In this document: positions 18,096-27,077 of the stretch, in pieces | Layout of the letters: every line of letters begins with the position of its first letter | Numbering within the stretch: the first letter of the stretch is position 1 | DNA from: Pseudomonas brassicacearum subsp. neoaurantiaca | GTDB taxonomy: Bacteria > Pseudomonadota > Gammaproteobacteria > Pseudomonadales > Pseudomonadaceae | DNA length: 64,000 nt | Reading direction: 5' to 3' | Assembly (NCBI RefSeq): GCF_013608025.1 | Contig: NZ_VDLV01000027.1 | Location: 10,413 to 74,412, forward strand | Made by a program: the position numbers and the translations under genes | The notes under the pieces: generated by a model | Database searches by the model: none | Told to the model about the DNA's origin: nothing | Seen by the model: only the letters and a program-made list of their open reading frames with translations

Positions 18096-19049
18096 ATGCA
18101 GGCAGGCGTAAAAGCGCGGATAGGAATGATCGGCACCGGGGCGATTGGCGGCTTCTACGGCGTGATGCTGGCTCGTGCCGGCTTCGATGTGCACTTCTTG
18201 CTGCGCAGTGAATTTGCCGCTGTGGCCGAAGGCGGCCTGCGAGTCGACAGCGCAGTCCATGGCACGCTGGCCCTCAACCCGGTCCAGGCCTACCGTTCGG
18301 CGAACGAAATGCCGCCTTGCGACTGGCTGCTGGTGGGCGCCAAGACCACCAGCAATGCCGACCTGGCCCCGGCCATCATCCAGGCTGCCGCCAATGGCGC
18401 GAAAGTCCTGTTGCTGCAGAACGGGCTCGATGTCGAGGACGACCTGCGGCCGCTACTGCCCGACTCACTGCACTTGTTGGGCGGCCTGTGCCTGGTCTGC
18501 GTTCATCGCGTCGGGCCGGGCATCGTTGCCCATCAGGCCCTCGGCGCGGTCAATATCGGTTATCACAGCGGTCCTTGTCAGGACCAGGCCGAGCGCATGG
18601 CGATTGTCGAAGAGGGGGCTGGGTTGTTTCGTGCCGCCGGTATCGACTCCCAGCCCATGCCCGACCTGCAAAAGGCTCGCTGGCAAAAGCTGGTATGGAA
18701 CGTACCGTACAACGGCCTCTCGGTGCTGCTGGGCGCGAGCACCACGCCGTTGATGGCCAACGACCACAGTCGCGGTCTGATCCAGGCGTTGATGGCGGAG
18801 GTGGTACGCGGTGCGCAAGCCTGCGGGCATCAAATCGCACCAGGGTATGCCGACTATCTCTTTACGATGACCGAAAAGATGCCCGACTATTGGCCGAGCA
18901 TGTATCACGATTATTCCCATGAACGGCCGTTGGAGCTGGATGCGATCTACGGCCGGCCACTGGCAGCGGCGAAGGCGGCGGGCTGCGATTTGCCGAAGAT
19001 CGAAGCCTTGTATCAGGCGCTGGCGTTCCTGGACCGCCGCAATCGTTGA
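18096..19049 (+). CDS. Ketopantoate reductase family protein (PanE-like)
   Basis: A 317-residue NADPH-dependent reductase. The Rossmann start IGMIGTGAIGGFYGVMLARAG is followed by VGAKTTSNADLAP and LLLQNGLDVED, as in the PanE/ApbA family. The C-terminal domain has the conserved lysine in KLVWNVPYNGLSVLLG. It may make pantoate for CoA synthesis, but Pseudomonas carries several paralogs, so panE identity is not certain. GAGGACTACGGTC precedes the ATG. The next gene starts 18 bases after its stop, so they are probably co-transcribed. Confidence 0.82.
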   Translation: MQAGVKARIGMIGTGAIGGFYGVMLARAGFDVHFLLRSEFAAVAEGGLRVDSAVHGTLALNPVQAYRSANEMPPCDWLLVGAKTTSNADLAPAIIQAAANGAKVLLLQNGLDVEDDLRPLLPDSLHLLGGLCLVCVHRVGPGIVAHQALGAVNIGYHSGPCQDQAERMAIVEEGAGLFRAAGIDSQPMPDLQKARWQKLVWNVPYNGLSVLLGASTTPLMANDHSRGLIQALMAEVVRGAQACGHQIAPGYADYLFTMTEKMPDYWPSMYHDYSHERPLELDAIYGRPLAAAKAAGCDLPKIEALYQALAFLDRRNR

Positions 19050-19067
19050 TGGATGAAGGGGGACAGC

Positions 19068-19973
19068 ATGGCGAACAACATCGACGACAAACTGGTGCTG
19101 GCGATTTCATCGCGTGCCTTGTTCGACCTGAGGGAAAGCCACAAGGTCTATCTTTCCAGTGGTGTCGAGGCCTATCGGCAATACCAGATCGAGCATGAAG
19201 ACGAGGTGCTGGAACCCGGGGATGCTTTCGCCCTCGTGCAGAAATTGCTCAACCTAAACCAGCACCTGGGGCGAGCCCGTGTCGAGGTGATCCTGGTGTC
19301 GCGCAACAGCGCCGACACTGGCCTGCGGGTGTTCAACTCGATTCATCATTACGGCCTGGCGATTTCCCGCGCCGCGTTCGTTGGCGGTCGAAGTCCTTAT
19401 CCGTACCTCAAGGCGTTCGGCTGCGACCTGTTCCTCTCCACCCATGCCGAAGACGTGCGCAGCGCTTTGGACGCCGGATTTGCGGCGGCAACGATTCTGT
19501 CGGGCGGGGCCAGCCGTGCCGCCAGCGAGGAGCTGCGCATTGCGTTTGACGGTGATGCGGTGCTGTTTTCCGATGAGTCGGAGCGCATCTATCAGAGCGG
19601 TGGCCTCGAAGCCTTCCAGGCCAGTGAACGCCAGGCCGCGCGCGAGCCACTGCGAGGCGGGCCGTTCAAGGGGTTCCTGGCGGCGCTCAATGCCCTGCAG
19701 CGTGAATTTCCAGAGGATGCCTGCCCGATCCGCACGGCGCTGGTCACGGCTCGGTCGGCGCCGGCCCATGAACGGGTCATCCGTACGCTGCGTGAATGGG
19801 ATATTCGTCTGGACGAGTCGTTGTTCCTGGGCGGCCTGACCAAGTCGGCATTCCTCGAAGCCTTTGCCGCCGACGTGTTTTTCGATGACCAGACCGGCCA
19901 CTGCGAGCTCGCCCGCGAGGTGGTCGCCACTGGCCACGTACCCCACGGCATCAGCAACGAAGTGAAGCTCTGA
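19068..19973 (+). CDS. 5'-nucleotidase (cytosolic cN-I-like family)
   Basis: A 301-residue protein of the 5_nucleotid family related to eukaryotic cytosolic 5'-nucleotidase I. Visible family motifs are LAISSRALFDLRESHKVY, RVEVILVSRNSADTGLRVFNSI, LSTHAEDVRSAL, IAFDGDAVLFSDESE and LGGLTKSAFLEAF. The DGDAVLFSDE motif is HAD-like. It should dephosphorylate nucleoside 5'-monophosphates in the cytoplasm. GGGGGA seven bases before the ATG at 19068 is a strong site. It is probably in an operon with the PanE-like gene. Confidence 0.85.
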   Translation: MANNIDDKLVLAISSRALFDLRESHKVYLSSGVEAYRQYQIEHEDEVLEPGDAFALVQKLLNLNQHLGRARVEVILVSRNSADTGLRVFNSIHHYGLAISRAAFVGGRSPYPYLKAFGCDLFLSTHAEDVRSALDAGFAAATILSGGASRAASEELRIAFDGDAVLFSDESERIYQSGGLEAFQASERQAAREPLRGGPFKGFLAALNALQREFPEDACPIRTALVTARSAPAHERVIRTLREWDIRLDESLFLGGLTKSAFLEAFAADVFFDDQTGHCELAREVVATGHVPHGISNEVKL

Positions 19974-20069
19974 CCGCCCGTACTTTGAGGCGTTACGCCA
20001 CACGTCACGCTCGTTGGCGCGCTGCTAAGCTGAATCAATCTCCGCCATTCTGGCATTCGAGGAGGTCAC

Positions 20070-20570
20070 ATGATTCGTTCGATGCTGTACGCCACAGACC
20101 TGGGGCTTTATGCCCCTTATGTGATGCAGCATGCCTTGGCGTTGGCACGGACGTTTGAAGCCGAGTTGTATGTGGTGCATGCGGTGGAACCGATGGGGCT
20201 GTTCGCCGAGTCGGTGTTGCAAAGCTATCTGGACGAGCACGCGCTGAACGAATTTCATCGCCAGGGTCTGAATACGGTGATGGCCAATATCGAGCAGCGC
20301 GTGTTGGACAGCTTTCGCGAGGAGCTGGGGGAGGGGCAGCAAGACTTGCAGTTGATCAAGTCGGTGAGGGTGTTCCAGGGTGATCCTTCCCAGGTCATTC
20401 TTGAGCAGGCTGCGAAACTCTCCGTCGATTTGTTGATCGTAGGCAGTCACTGCCAGGGGGCGAATGGAGAGACTCCTTTGGGCAGGACCGCCGCACGGGT
20501 ATTGCAGTTATCCCGGGTGCCGGTCTACCTGGTGCCGCTGGTCCAGCGCCGGCGGCAAGGAGAGGCCTAA
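20070..20570 (+). CDS. Universal stress protein (UspA family)
   Basis: A 166-residue single Usp domain: MLYATDLGLYAPYVMQHALALA at the start, YVVHAVEP in strand 2, and the ATP-binding tail LLIVGSHCQGANGETPLGRTAARVLQLSRVPVYLVPL. The glycine pattern GSHxxG-(9)-GxTA is close to, but not exactly, the ATP-binding Usp consensus. GGAGG precedes the ATG. It lies immediately before cysB, but the ~110-base gap with promoter-like DNA suggests separate transcription. Confidence 0.88.
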   Translation: MIRSMLYATDLGLYAPYVMQHALALARTFEAELYVVHAVEPMGLFAESVLQSYLDEHALNEFHRQGLNTVMANIEQRVLDSFREELGEGQQDLQLIKSVRVFQGDPSQVILEQAAKLSVDLLIVGSHCQGANGETPLGRTAARVLQLSRVPVYLVPLVQRRRQGEA

Positions 20571-20609
20571 GGCTAAATGATGGCTTTTTTATAAAAAGTT
20601 CTAGATTTA

Positions 20610-20637
20610 TTGCTGCGACCATTCATATAGTTATATG
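20610..20637 (+). promoter_or_regulatory. Candidate cysB promoter
   Basis: TTGCTG (20610-20615), 16 bases, then TATATG (20632-20637), in an AT-rich stretch 45 bases before the cysB ATG. The -10 match is weak. Confidence 0.35.
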
Positions 20638-20672
20638 CCGTCGCTGATGCCCGTCGCATCCAACTGCTTTGA

Positions 20673-21656
<984 letters not shown>

Positions 21657-21663
21657 CCGATCG

Positions 21664-22146
21664 CTAAATAGCCTCGGTGACTGCGAACTGTTGCCGGGCA
21701 CCCGCCACGACGATTTCCACTTCATCCCCTTCGAACTTGCCCAACAGGCTTCGGCCCAGCGGTGAGCGAGGGGTGATGACGGTGATCGGCTGACCCACCA
21801 GCGAGACCTTCAGCCCCGCTGCGTCCGGCCCAAGGAATAGCCACTGTTGGCGACCGTCCTCATCTTCCAGCCCGATCAAGGTGCCGACCTGGATACCGCG
21901 CTCTTCATCGTAAGGTCTTAGTGTCAGGTTCTGGCAAAGCGCGAGCGCCTGGCGGATTTCTTCGACGCGCCGGGCTTGCCCTGCGGCAAGGTACGAGGCT
22001 TCCAGGCCAAGGGTGTCGTATTTGTTCTCGGCGATATTTTCTTCGTGGGTCGCGGTTTCGTACGCGGTCTGCGCGGCGCGCTCGGCAATGTCGAGGTCAA
22101 TCTTGAGTTTGTCGAGGATCAACTGGTGGACAGTCTGTTTATTCAT
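21664..22146 (-). CDS. GreA/GreB-family elongation factor paralog
   Basis: A 160-residue Gre-like protein. The N-terminal coiled coil carries HEENIAENKYDTLGLEASYLA in place of the canonical GDRSENAEY tip; acidic residues remain but the Asp-Arg pair is gone. The C-terminal FKBP-like domain has VGTLIGLEDEDG, WLFLGPD, VITPRSPLGRSLLGKFEGDEVEI. It differs strongly from greB at 9238. It may bind the polymerase secondary channel without the same cleavage activity. It ends 7 bases from the cysB stop, and the upstream membrane-protein gene is 2 bases away, so they are likely one operon. Confidence 0.82.
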   Translation of the reverse strand: MNKQTVHQLILDKLKIDLDIAERAAQTAYETATHEENIAENKYDTLGLEASYLAAGQARRVEEIRQALALCQNLTLRPYDEERGIQVGTLIGLEDEDGRQQWLFLGPDAAGLKVSLVGQPITVITPRSPLGRSLLGKFEGDEVEIVVAGARQQFAVTEAI

Positions 22147-22148
22147 GA

Positions 22149-22532
22149 TCACTCGCAGAATTGCAGGACGTTGGCGCGGCTTTTCTCGCTCGGCGCGTTC
22201 TGGTCCTGTTGCAGCCAGAACTGGCATTTGGGGTTCGACAGGTTGCGCGGGTTGCTGCGCACCTGGTCCAGCGCCTGGCGCTGCTCGTTCTTCTGTAGAT
22301 TCTGCTGGTATTGCTCGAACATCGGCGTGGGCGGCTCGGGCGCCGGTTGCACCGCTGGCGGTTGCGCCAGTTGATGAACCGCGGCGGCCACCGGGGCCAG
22401 TTGCTCAGCGAAGAGGAACCTGGACAACAACCAACTCGTCAGAACGATGGCGACAAACCCCAGCCACAGGCCCAGGGCAATACTGACGGTCAATTGCAAG
22501 GCGCCGAGGCGCGGGGCTGGATGTTCAGGCAT
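22149..22532 (-). CDS. Hypothetical single-pass membrane protein
   Basis: A 127-residue protein with one hydrophobic helix (about residues 12-38, VSIALGLWLGFVAIVLTSWLL). A Pro/Ala-rich linker (QPPAVQPAPEPPTP) and a soluble C-terminal segment with two cysteines (PKCQFWLQQ and a terminal FCE) follow. The topology suggests a periplasmic C-terminal part in which the two Cys could form a disulfide. It is co-transcribed with the Gre-like gene. I do not recognise the family. Confidence 0.72.
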   Translation of the reverse strand: MPEHPAPRLGALQLTVSIALGLWLGFVAIVLTSWLLSRFLFAEQLAPVAAAVHQLAQPPAVQPAPEPPTPMFEQYQQNLQKNEQRQALDQVRSNPRNLSNPKCQFWLQQDQNAPSEKSRANVLQFCE

Positions 22533-22653
22533 GACTGCTTCCTGGCAGGGGCACGGTTAGGCGCTGATTGTCGCATGAAGATTAATCGCCGTCGGCCCTT
22601 CTGCATCATGGGTTGAATACGGGACAATCAGGCTTTGCCACAGGGAGTCGGGA

Positions 22654-23787
22654 ATGACCGTGCGTTGGGATATTTTTTGCACCGTCGTGGATAACTTCGG
22701 CGACATCGGCGTCACCTGGCGCCTGGCTCGGCAACTGGTGGCCGAGCATGGGGTCGCGGTTCGGCTTTGGGTCGATGACCTGCGTGCGTTTGAACGGTTG
22801 TGTCCGGAAATAGACACGGCGCTCTGCGAACAGTGGCAGCAGGGCGTACAGGTGCGTCATTGGCCCAAGGACTGGCCGTCTACCGAGGCTGCCGATGTGG
22901 TGATCGCTGCGTTTGCCTGCCAGTTGCCCAGCGCCTACATGGATGCCATGGCCGAGCGTCAGGTAACGCCGTTGTGGATGAACCTCGATTACCTGAGCGC
23001 CGAGGGCTGGGTGATCGGTTGTCACGGTCTGCCGTCGGTGAAATACAAGCATGTGCAGAAGTATTTCTTCTTTCCAGGCTTCCAAGAGGGCACCGGAGGC
23101 TTGCTGCGCGAAGCTGGGCTGTTGGAGCGTCGTCGACAATTCCAGCAGGACGGCGCGGCGCAACAGGCGTTCCTGCGAGGGCTGGGCGTCGAGCGGGAGC
23201 CCGGGGCACGTCTGATTTCGTTGTTCGCCTATGAGAATGCGGGACTGGCGAGCTGGTTTGACGCGATGGCGACGGATACCCGTCCGTGGCAGGTACTGGT
23301 TCCGGAAGGTCGCATCCTGGGGGATGTCGAGCGTTGGGCGGGCATCGACGGCCTTGGGGCTGGTGCCTCGCATCGCCGTGGCGCCCTGACGGTGCAGGTA
23401 TTGCCTTTCGTCCGTCAGGATGAATACGACCACTTGTTATGGTGCTGTGATTTCAACGCCGTGCGCGGCGAAGACTCCTTCGTGCGGGCACAATGGGCGG
23501 GTCGGCCGCTGCTCTGGCACATTTATCAACAGGAAGAAGATGTCCACCTGGAGAAACTCGAGGCATTTCTCAAGCTGTACACCGAAGGACTTTCCGAACC
23601 AGCGGAAAAAGCGATCAGCGGTCTATGGCGGGCCTGGAATGCCGGTCAAGACATGGCCGAACACTGGAAAGCCGCCTGCGAGACGGATCGGGAGTTGGCC
23701 GAACATGCCCAGTCGTGGTGCCTGGAACAGGCGTCACGAGCCGATCTTGCCACGGCGCTGGTGAAGTTTTACCGAAATTGGATATGA
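22654..23787 (+). CDS. earP: EF-P arginine rhamnosyltransferase EarP
   Basis: A 377-residue inverting GT-B glycosyltransferase that adds rhamnose from dTDP-rhamnose to Arg32 of EF-P. The start WDIFCTVVDNFGDIGVTWRLARQL contains the conserved Asp used as base in EarP. The C-terminal half has LPFVRQDEYDHLLWCCDFNAVRGEDSFVRAQWAGRP, the nucleotide-sugar binding region with the conserved DxxxxRGEDS. AGGGAG precedes the ATG. Its position directly upstream of efp is diagnostic. Confidence 0.96.
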   Translation: MTVRWDIFCTVVDNFGDIGVTWRLARQLVAEHGVAVRLWVDDLRAFERLCPEIDTALCEQWQQGVQVRHWPKDWPSTEAADVVIAAFACQLPSAYMDAMAERQVTPLWMNLDYLSAEGWVIGCHGLPSVKYKHVQKYFFFPGFQEGTGGLLREAGLLERRRQFQQDGAAQQAFLRGLGVEREPGARLISLFAYENAGLASWFDAMATDTRPWQVLVPEGRILGDVERWAGIDGLGAGASHRRGALTVQVLPFVRQDEYDHLLWCCDFNAVRGEDSFVRAQWAGRPLLWHIYQQEEDVHLEKLEAFLKLYTEGLSEPAEKAISGLWRAWNAGQDMAEHWKAACETDRELAEHAQSWCLEQASRADLATALVKFYRNWI

Positions 23788-23835
23788 TACGCGGCCTAGA
23801 TTTTTGTAAATCCCATCCAAATTCGGATATTCGCA

Positions 23836-24405
23836 ATGAAAACTGGTAAAGAACTCAAACCCGGTACCGTGATTCGTATCGACAACGATCCTTGGCTGGT
23901 TCAGAAAGCTGAATTCACCAAGTCGGGTCGCAACAGCGCGATCATGAAGACCAAGCTGAAAAACCTGCTGACCGGCTACAAGACCGAAACCGTCTACGGT
24001 GCGGACGACAAGCTGGACGACGTGATCCTCGACCGCAAAGAAGCGACCCTGTCCTTCATCAGCGGCGACTCCTACACGTTCATGGACACCACTGACTACA
24101 CCATGTACGAGCTGAACGCCGAAGACATCGAAAGCGTTCTGCCATTCGTTGAAGAAGGCATGACCGACGTCTGCGAAGCCGTATTCTTCGAAGGCCGCCT
24201 GGTTTCCGTAGAGCTGCCGACCACCATCGTGCGTCAGGTTGACTACACCGAAGGCTCCGCTCGCGGTGATACTTCCGGCAAGGTGATGAAGCCTGCCAAA
24301 CTGAAGAACGGTACCGAGCTGTCGGTTGCTGACTTCATCGAAATCGGCGACATGATCGAGATCGATACCCGCGAAGGCGGTTCCTACAAAGGCCGCGCTA
24401 AATAA
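23836..24405 (+). CDS. efp: Translation elongation factor P
   Basis: A 189-residue three-domain EF-P, which relieves ribosome stalling at polyproline. The loop tip is KSGRNSA with arginine at position 32, the residue rhamnosylated by EarP; EpmA-type EF-P has lysine here. Domain III ends [16 protein letters not shown]. The gene follows earP by 48 bases. A TATGAT hexamer at 23783-23788, inside the end of earP, could be the -10 of its own promoter. A strong terminator follows. Confidence 0.97.
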   Translation: MKTGKELKPGTVIRIDNDPWLVQKAEFTKSGRNSAIMKTKLKNLLTGYKTETVYGADDKLDDVILDRKEATLSFISGDSYTFMDTTDYTMYELNAEDIESVLPFVEEGMTDVCEAVFFEGRLVSVELPTTIVRQVDYTEGSARGDTSGKVMKPAKLKNGTELSVADFIEIGDMIEIDTREGGSYKGRAK

Positions 24406-24425
24406 GCGAAGTCTTCTGTATGAAA

Positions 24426-24454
24426 AAGCCCGACCATTGAGTCGGGCTTTTTTA
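24426..24454 (+). terminator. Terminator of efp
   Basis: The stem AAGCCCGAC / GTCGGGCTT has a six-base loop and is followed by a T-run. Confidence 0.9.
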
Positions 24455-24476
24455 TTTCTGCCTACTTGAGGCCCTG

Positions 24477-25487
24477 TTACTTCAGGTGTTCCTTGAGCTC
24501 TTGCGACGCTTGCAACATCGCCGAACGCACCGCTGGCACCTGGCTCACGACGTTGAGCAAACCATAGTCGTGGATCATGCCGTTGTAGCGAACCGCTGTG
24601 ACGGGGACGCCGGCCGCGTCCAGCTTGCGAGCGTACGCTTCGCCTTCGTCGCGCAGTACGTCGGCCTCGGCAGTCTGCACCAGCGCGGGCGGCAGGCCCT
24701 TGAGTTGCGCGGTGGTTGCCCGCAATGGCGAGGCATAGATCTCGTTACGCTGCCCGGCATCGGTGGTGTAGTTGTCCCAGAACCACTTCATCATGTTCTT
24801 GCTGAGGAAATGTCCTTCGGCAAACTGGTTGTAGGACGCCGTCTCGAAGCTGGCATCGGTCACCGGCCACAACAAGGCCTGGAAGCGGATTGCCGGGGTG
24901 CCCTTGTCCTTGGCCATCAGCGCCACGACCGCCGCCATGTTGCCACCCACGCTGTTACCCGCTACGGCCAGGCGCTTGCCATCGACATCGATTTCCTTGC
25001 CGTGCTCGGCCACCCATTTGGTCGCGGCGTAAGCCTGGTTGATCGCCACTGGGTAATGCGCTTCGGGTGACGGCGTGTAGTTGACGAACACCGCGACGGC
25101 GCCCGAACCCGCTACCAGATCCCGAACCAGTCGTTCGTGAGTCGGGAAATCCCCCAGCACCCAACCGCCACCGTGGAAGAACATGAACACGGGCAGCTCA
25201 CCCTTGACCCCGGCCGGACGAACGATGGTCAGGCTGATCGATTGGCCGTCGACCTTGATGGTCTTCTCGCTGACATCCGCTTTGGGCAGTGTCAATTTCA
25301 CACCTGCCTGGGCGCCGACCAGTACGGCGCGGGCATCCTTGGGCGACAACTGCTCCAGGGGCTTGCCGGTGCCGGCGTTCAGTGCGTCGAGAAATGCCTG
25401 GGTGTTGTGTTCGACGATATCGCCGGCGAAGGCATTGCTGATGCTCAGGGCGAGAAGGGCGCCGGTCAGGGTTTTGCTGATGTTCAT
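24477..25487 (-). CDS. Exported alpha/beta hydrolase (HSL-type esterase)
   Basis: A 336-residue esterase of the hormone-sensitive-lipase family. The signal peptide (MNISKTLTGALLALSISNAFA) predicts export. The oxyanion motif is FFHGGGWVLGDF, the nucleophile elbow GNSVGG, and the catalytic Asp and His are near AEADVLRDEGEAYA and GMIHDYGLL. AAGGAGATAGAC is a strong ribosome site. It starts 35 bases downstream of ohr on the same strand, so it is probably co-transcribed with it. A role in releasing oxidised acyl chains for peroxide detoxification is my inference. Confidence 0.88.
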   Translation of the reverse strand: MNISKTLTGALLALSISNAFAGDIVEHNTQAFLDALNAGTGKPLEQLSPKDARAVLVGAQAGVKLTLPKADVSEKTIKVDGQSISLTIVRPAGVKGELPVFMFFHGGGWVLGDFPTHERLVRDLVAGSGAVAVFVNYTPSPEAHYPVAINQAYAATKWVAEHGKEIDVDGKRLAVAGNSVGGNMAAVVALMAKDKGTPAIRFQALLWPVTDASFETASYNQFAEGHFLSKNMMKWFWDNYTTDAGQRNEIYASPLRATTAQLKGLPPALVQTAEADVLRDEGEAYARKLDAAGVPVTAVRYNGMIHDYGLLNVVSQVPAVRSAMLQASQELKEHLK

Positions 25488-25522
25488 GTCTATCTCCTTG
25501 AAATTCGGTCGGGGGGTGGGGG

Positions 25523-25942
25523 TTAAACGGCTACGTGCAGGCGCACATCAACGTTGCCGCGGGTGGCGTTGGAGTACGGGCAAACCTGGTGAGCGGCGTC
25601 CACGAGGCTCTGGGCTTCGGCTTGATCCAGGCCCGGCAAGCTGATGTGCAAGTCGATGTCGAGGCCGAAACCACCAGGGATCTGGCCGATGCCGACATGG
25701 GCAGTGATCGAGGCGTCGTCAGGGATTTTGCGTTTGGTCTGGCTGGCGACGAATTTCAGCGCGCCGATGAAGCAGGCCGAGTAGCCCGCGGCGAAGAGTT
25801 GCTCAGGGTTGGTCGCTGCACCGCCTGCACCACCGAGTTCCTTGGGCGTGGCGAGCTTGACGTCGAGGATGTTGTCGCTGGAGATGGCACGACCGTCACG
25901 GCCGCCGGTGGAGGTTGCGATTGCGATATAGAGAGTTTTCAT
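25523..25942 (-). CDS. ohr: Organic hydroperoxide resistance protein Ohr
   Basis: A 139-residue OsmC/Ohr-family thiol peroxidase. Peroxidatic Cys57 (GYSACF) and resolving Cys121 (HQVCPYSNA) are both present, with NPEQLFAAGYSACF as the family signature. It reduces organic and fatty-acid hydroperoxides, with lipoyl proteins as reductant. The gene lies between its likely regulator ohrR (upstream, same strand, ~525 bases away across a REP cluster) and an esterase gene. The upstream promoter carries repeated GCGCTAA elements. Confidence 0.95.
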   Translation of the reverse strand: MKTLYIAIATSTGGRDGRAISSDNILDVKLATPKELGGAGGAATNPEQLFAAGYSACFIGALKFVASQTKRKIPDDASITAHVGIGQIPGGFGLDIDLHISLPGLDQAEAQSLVDAAHQVCPYSNATRGNVDVRLHVAV

Positions 25943-25974
25943 GGTGGAGGCCTCGTTTCAGGTTGAGTTTTTTT

Positions 25975-26039
25975 GCGCTAAATGTTTGCGCGCTAAGTAG
26001 GCGTGGAGAGAATGTAATGCGCTAATAGTTTGTACGCAA
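25975..26039 (-). promoter_or_regulatory. ohr promoter with three repeated GCGCTAA elements
   Basis: On the minus strand TTGCGT (26034-26039), a 17-base spacer and TACATT (26011-26016) form a good sigma-70 promoter about 70 bases before the ohr ATG. On the plus strand GCGCTAA occurs at 25975, 25990 and 26019, one copy inside the spacer and two downstream. They are candidate OhrR sites, although the usual OhrR operator is an AATT-rich palindrome. Confidence 0.5.
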
Positions 26040-26150
26040 GATAAATTTTCGGGACAAGATGGAGTCGGCAAGCTGAAAAGGCCTGAAAGCCTTTAGCTAG
26101 AGCGGTTTTTGAGAGTAGAAATTTTTCGAGGGGGGAGGGTAGACAGGGCT

Positions 26151-26447
26151 GCCGCTATCGCGAGCAGGCTCGTTCCACAGAGGTTGCTGGATGACGAGAC
26201 CTTGCTCACATCAGAAATCCAATGTGGGAGCGAGCTTGCTCGCGATAGCGGTGGATCTGAACAGAGGATGTCGGATCTGCCGCCGCTTTCGCGAGCAGGC
26301 TCGCTCCCACAGGGATCTTGGGTTTCCATGAGCTTTGCATTCAGCGCAGGACTATTGTGGGAGCGAGCTTGCTCGCGAAGACGTCGGCATATCCAACATC
26401 ATTGCAAGCTGATCCACCGCTTTCGCGAGCAGGCTCGCTCCCACAGG
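26151..26447. repeat. Cluster of five REP copies (GGGAGCGAGC family)
   Basis: Five copies alternate in orientation, at about 26151-26180, 26220-26251, 26279-26313, 26355-26384 and 26417-26447. It is the densest REP array in the window and fills the gap between ohr and ohrR. The first copy is decayed (GCTCGTTCCACAG). Confidence 0.9.
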
Positions 26448-26468
26448 AATTAGCGGTGTTTCGGTGAT

Positions 26469-26930
26469 TTAGAGGCTGTCTTGCAAATGCCCGCGCAGCT
26501 CTTGCAGGTCAAGTTGCAGCTTCTTCAATTGCTCCAGTGTCTGGCCGCTGGCGGCAAGGATGCATTGCGGGATATCGAGGGCTTTTTTCTGCAGGGCGCG
26601 GCCTTGCTCAGTGAGCTCGACGATCACCACGCGTTCGTCTTCCCGGCTGCGGGTGCGGCTCAGCAAACCTTCTGCCTCCAGGCGTTTGAGCAGTGGCGTC
26701 AGCGAACCTGGGTCGGTGAGCAGCCGATTGCTGATTTCACCGACGGTCAAACCGTCTTTTTCCCACAGCACCATCATCGCCAGGTATTGCGGATAGGTCA
26801 GGCCCAACGCTTGAAGCAGCGGTTTGTAGACTTTGGTCATCAGCAGCGACGTGGAGTGGAGGGCGAAACAGACCTGGTTGTCCAGTAACAGGGCGTCGCA
26901 AGGGTCGGGGCTGTCGTGTTGGGTGCTCAT
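26469..26930 (-). CDS. ohrR: MarR-family peroxide sensor OhrR
   Basis: A 153-residue MarR-type repressor. The reactive Cys is Cys21 in DNQVCFALHS. The helix-turn-helix and wing are in GLTVGEISNRLLTDPGSLTPLLKRLEAEGLLSRTRSREDERVV, and LGLTYPQYLAMMVLWE is typical of OhrR. Oxidation of the Cys by organic hydroperoxide should release DNA and induce ohr. ATG 26930 is preferred over an in-frame start five codons upstream. It is a close paralog of the regulator at 40355. Confidence 0.9.
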   Translation of the reverse strand: MSTQHDSPDPCDALLLDNQVCFALHSTSLLMTKVYKPLLQALGLTYPQYLAMMVLWEKDGLTVGEISNRLLTDPGSLTPLLKRLEAEGLLSRTRSREDERVVIVELTEQGRALQKKALDIPQCILAASGQTLEQLKKLQLDLQELRGHLQDSL

Positions 26931-27077
26931 GGCGAAACCTTTCAATCAATAATGGCTACAAATCTAGCGGACGAATCTTTAATGCACCAGATAATTCTGA
27001 CGACCTGATCAGCTGTTGCGTTTCCTCGTTGTCGCCAACTGCGTAGGATAGGCGCCCTGATAAAGGGAGAATCGTCT

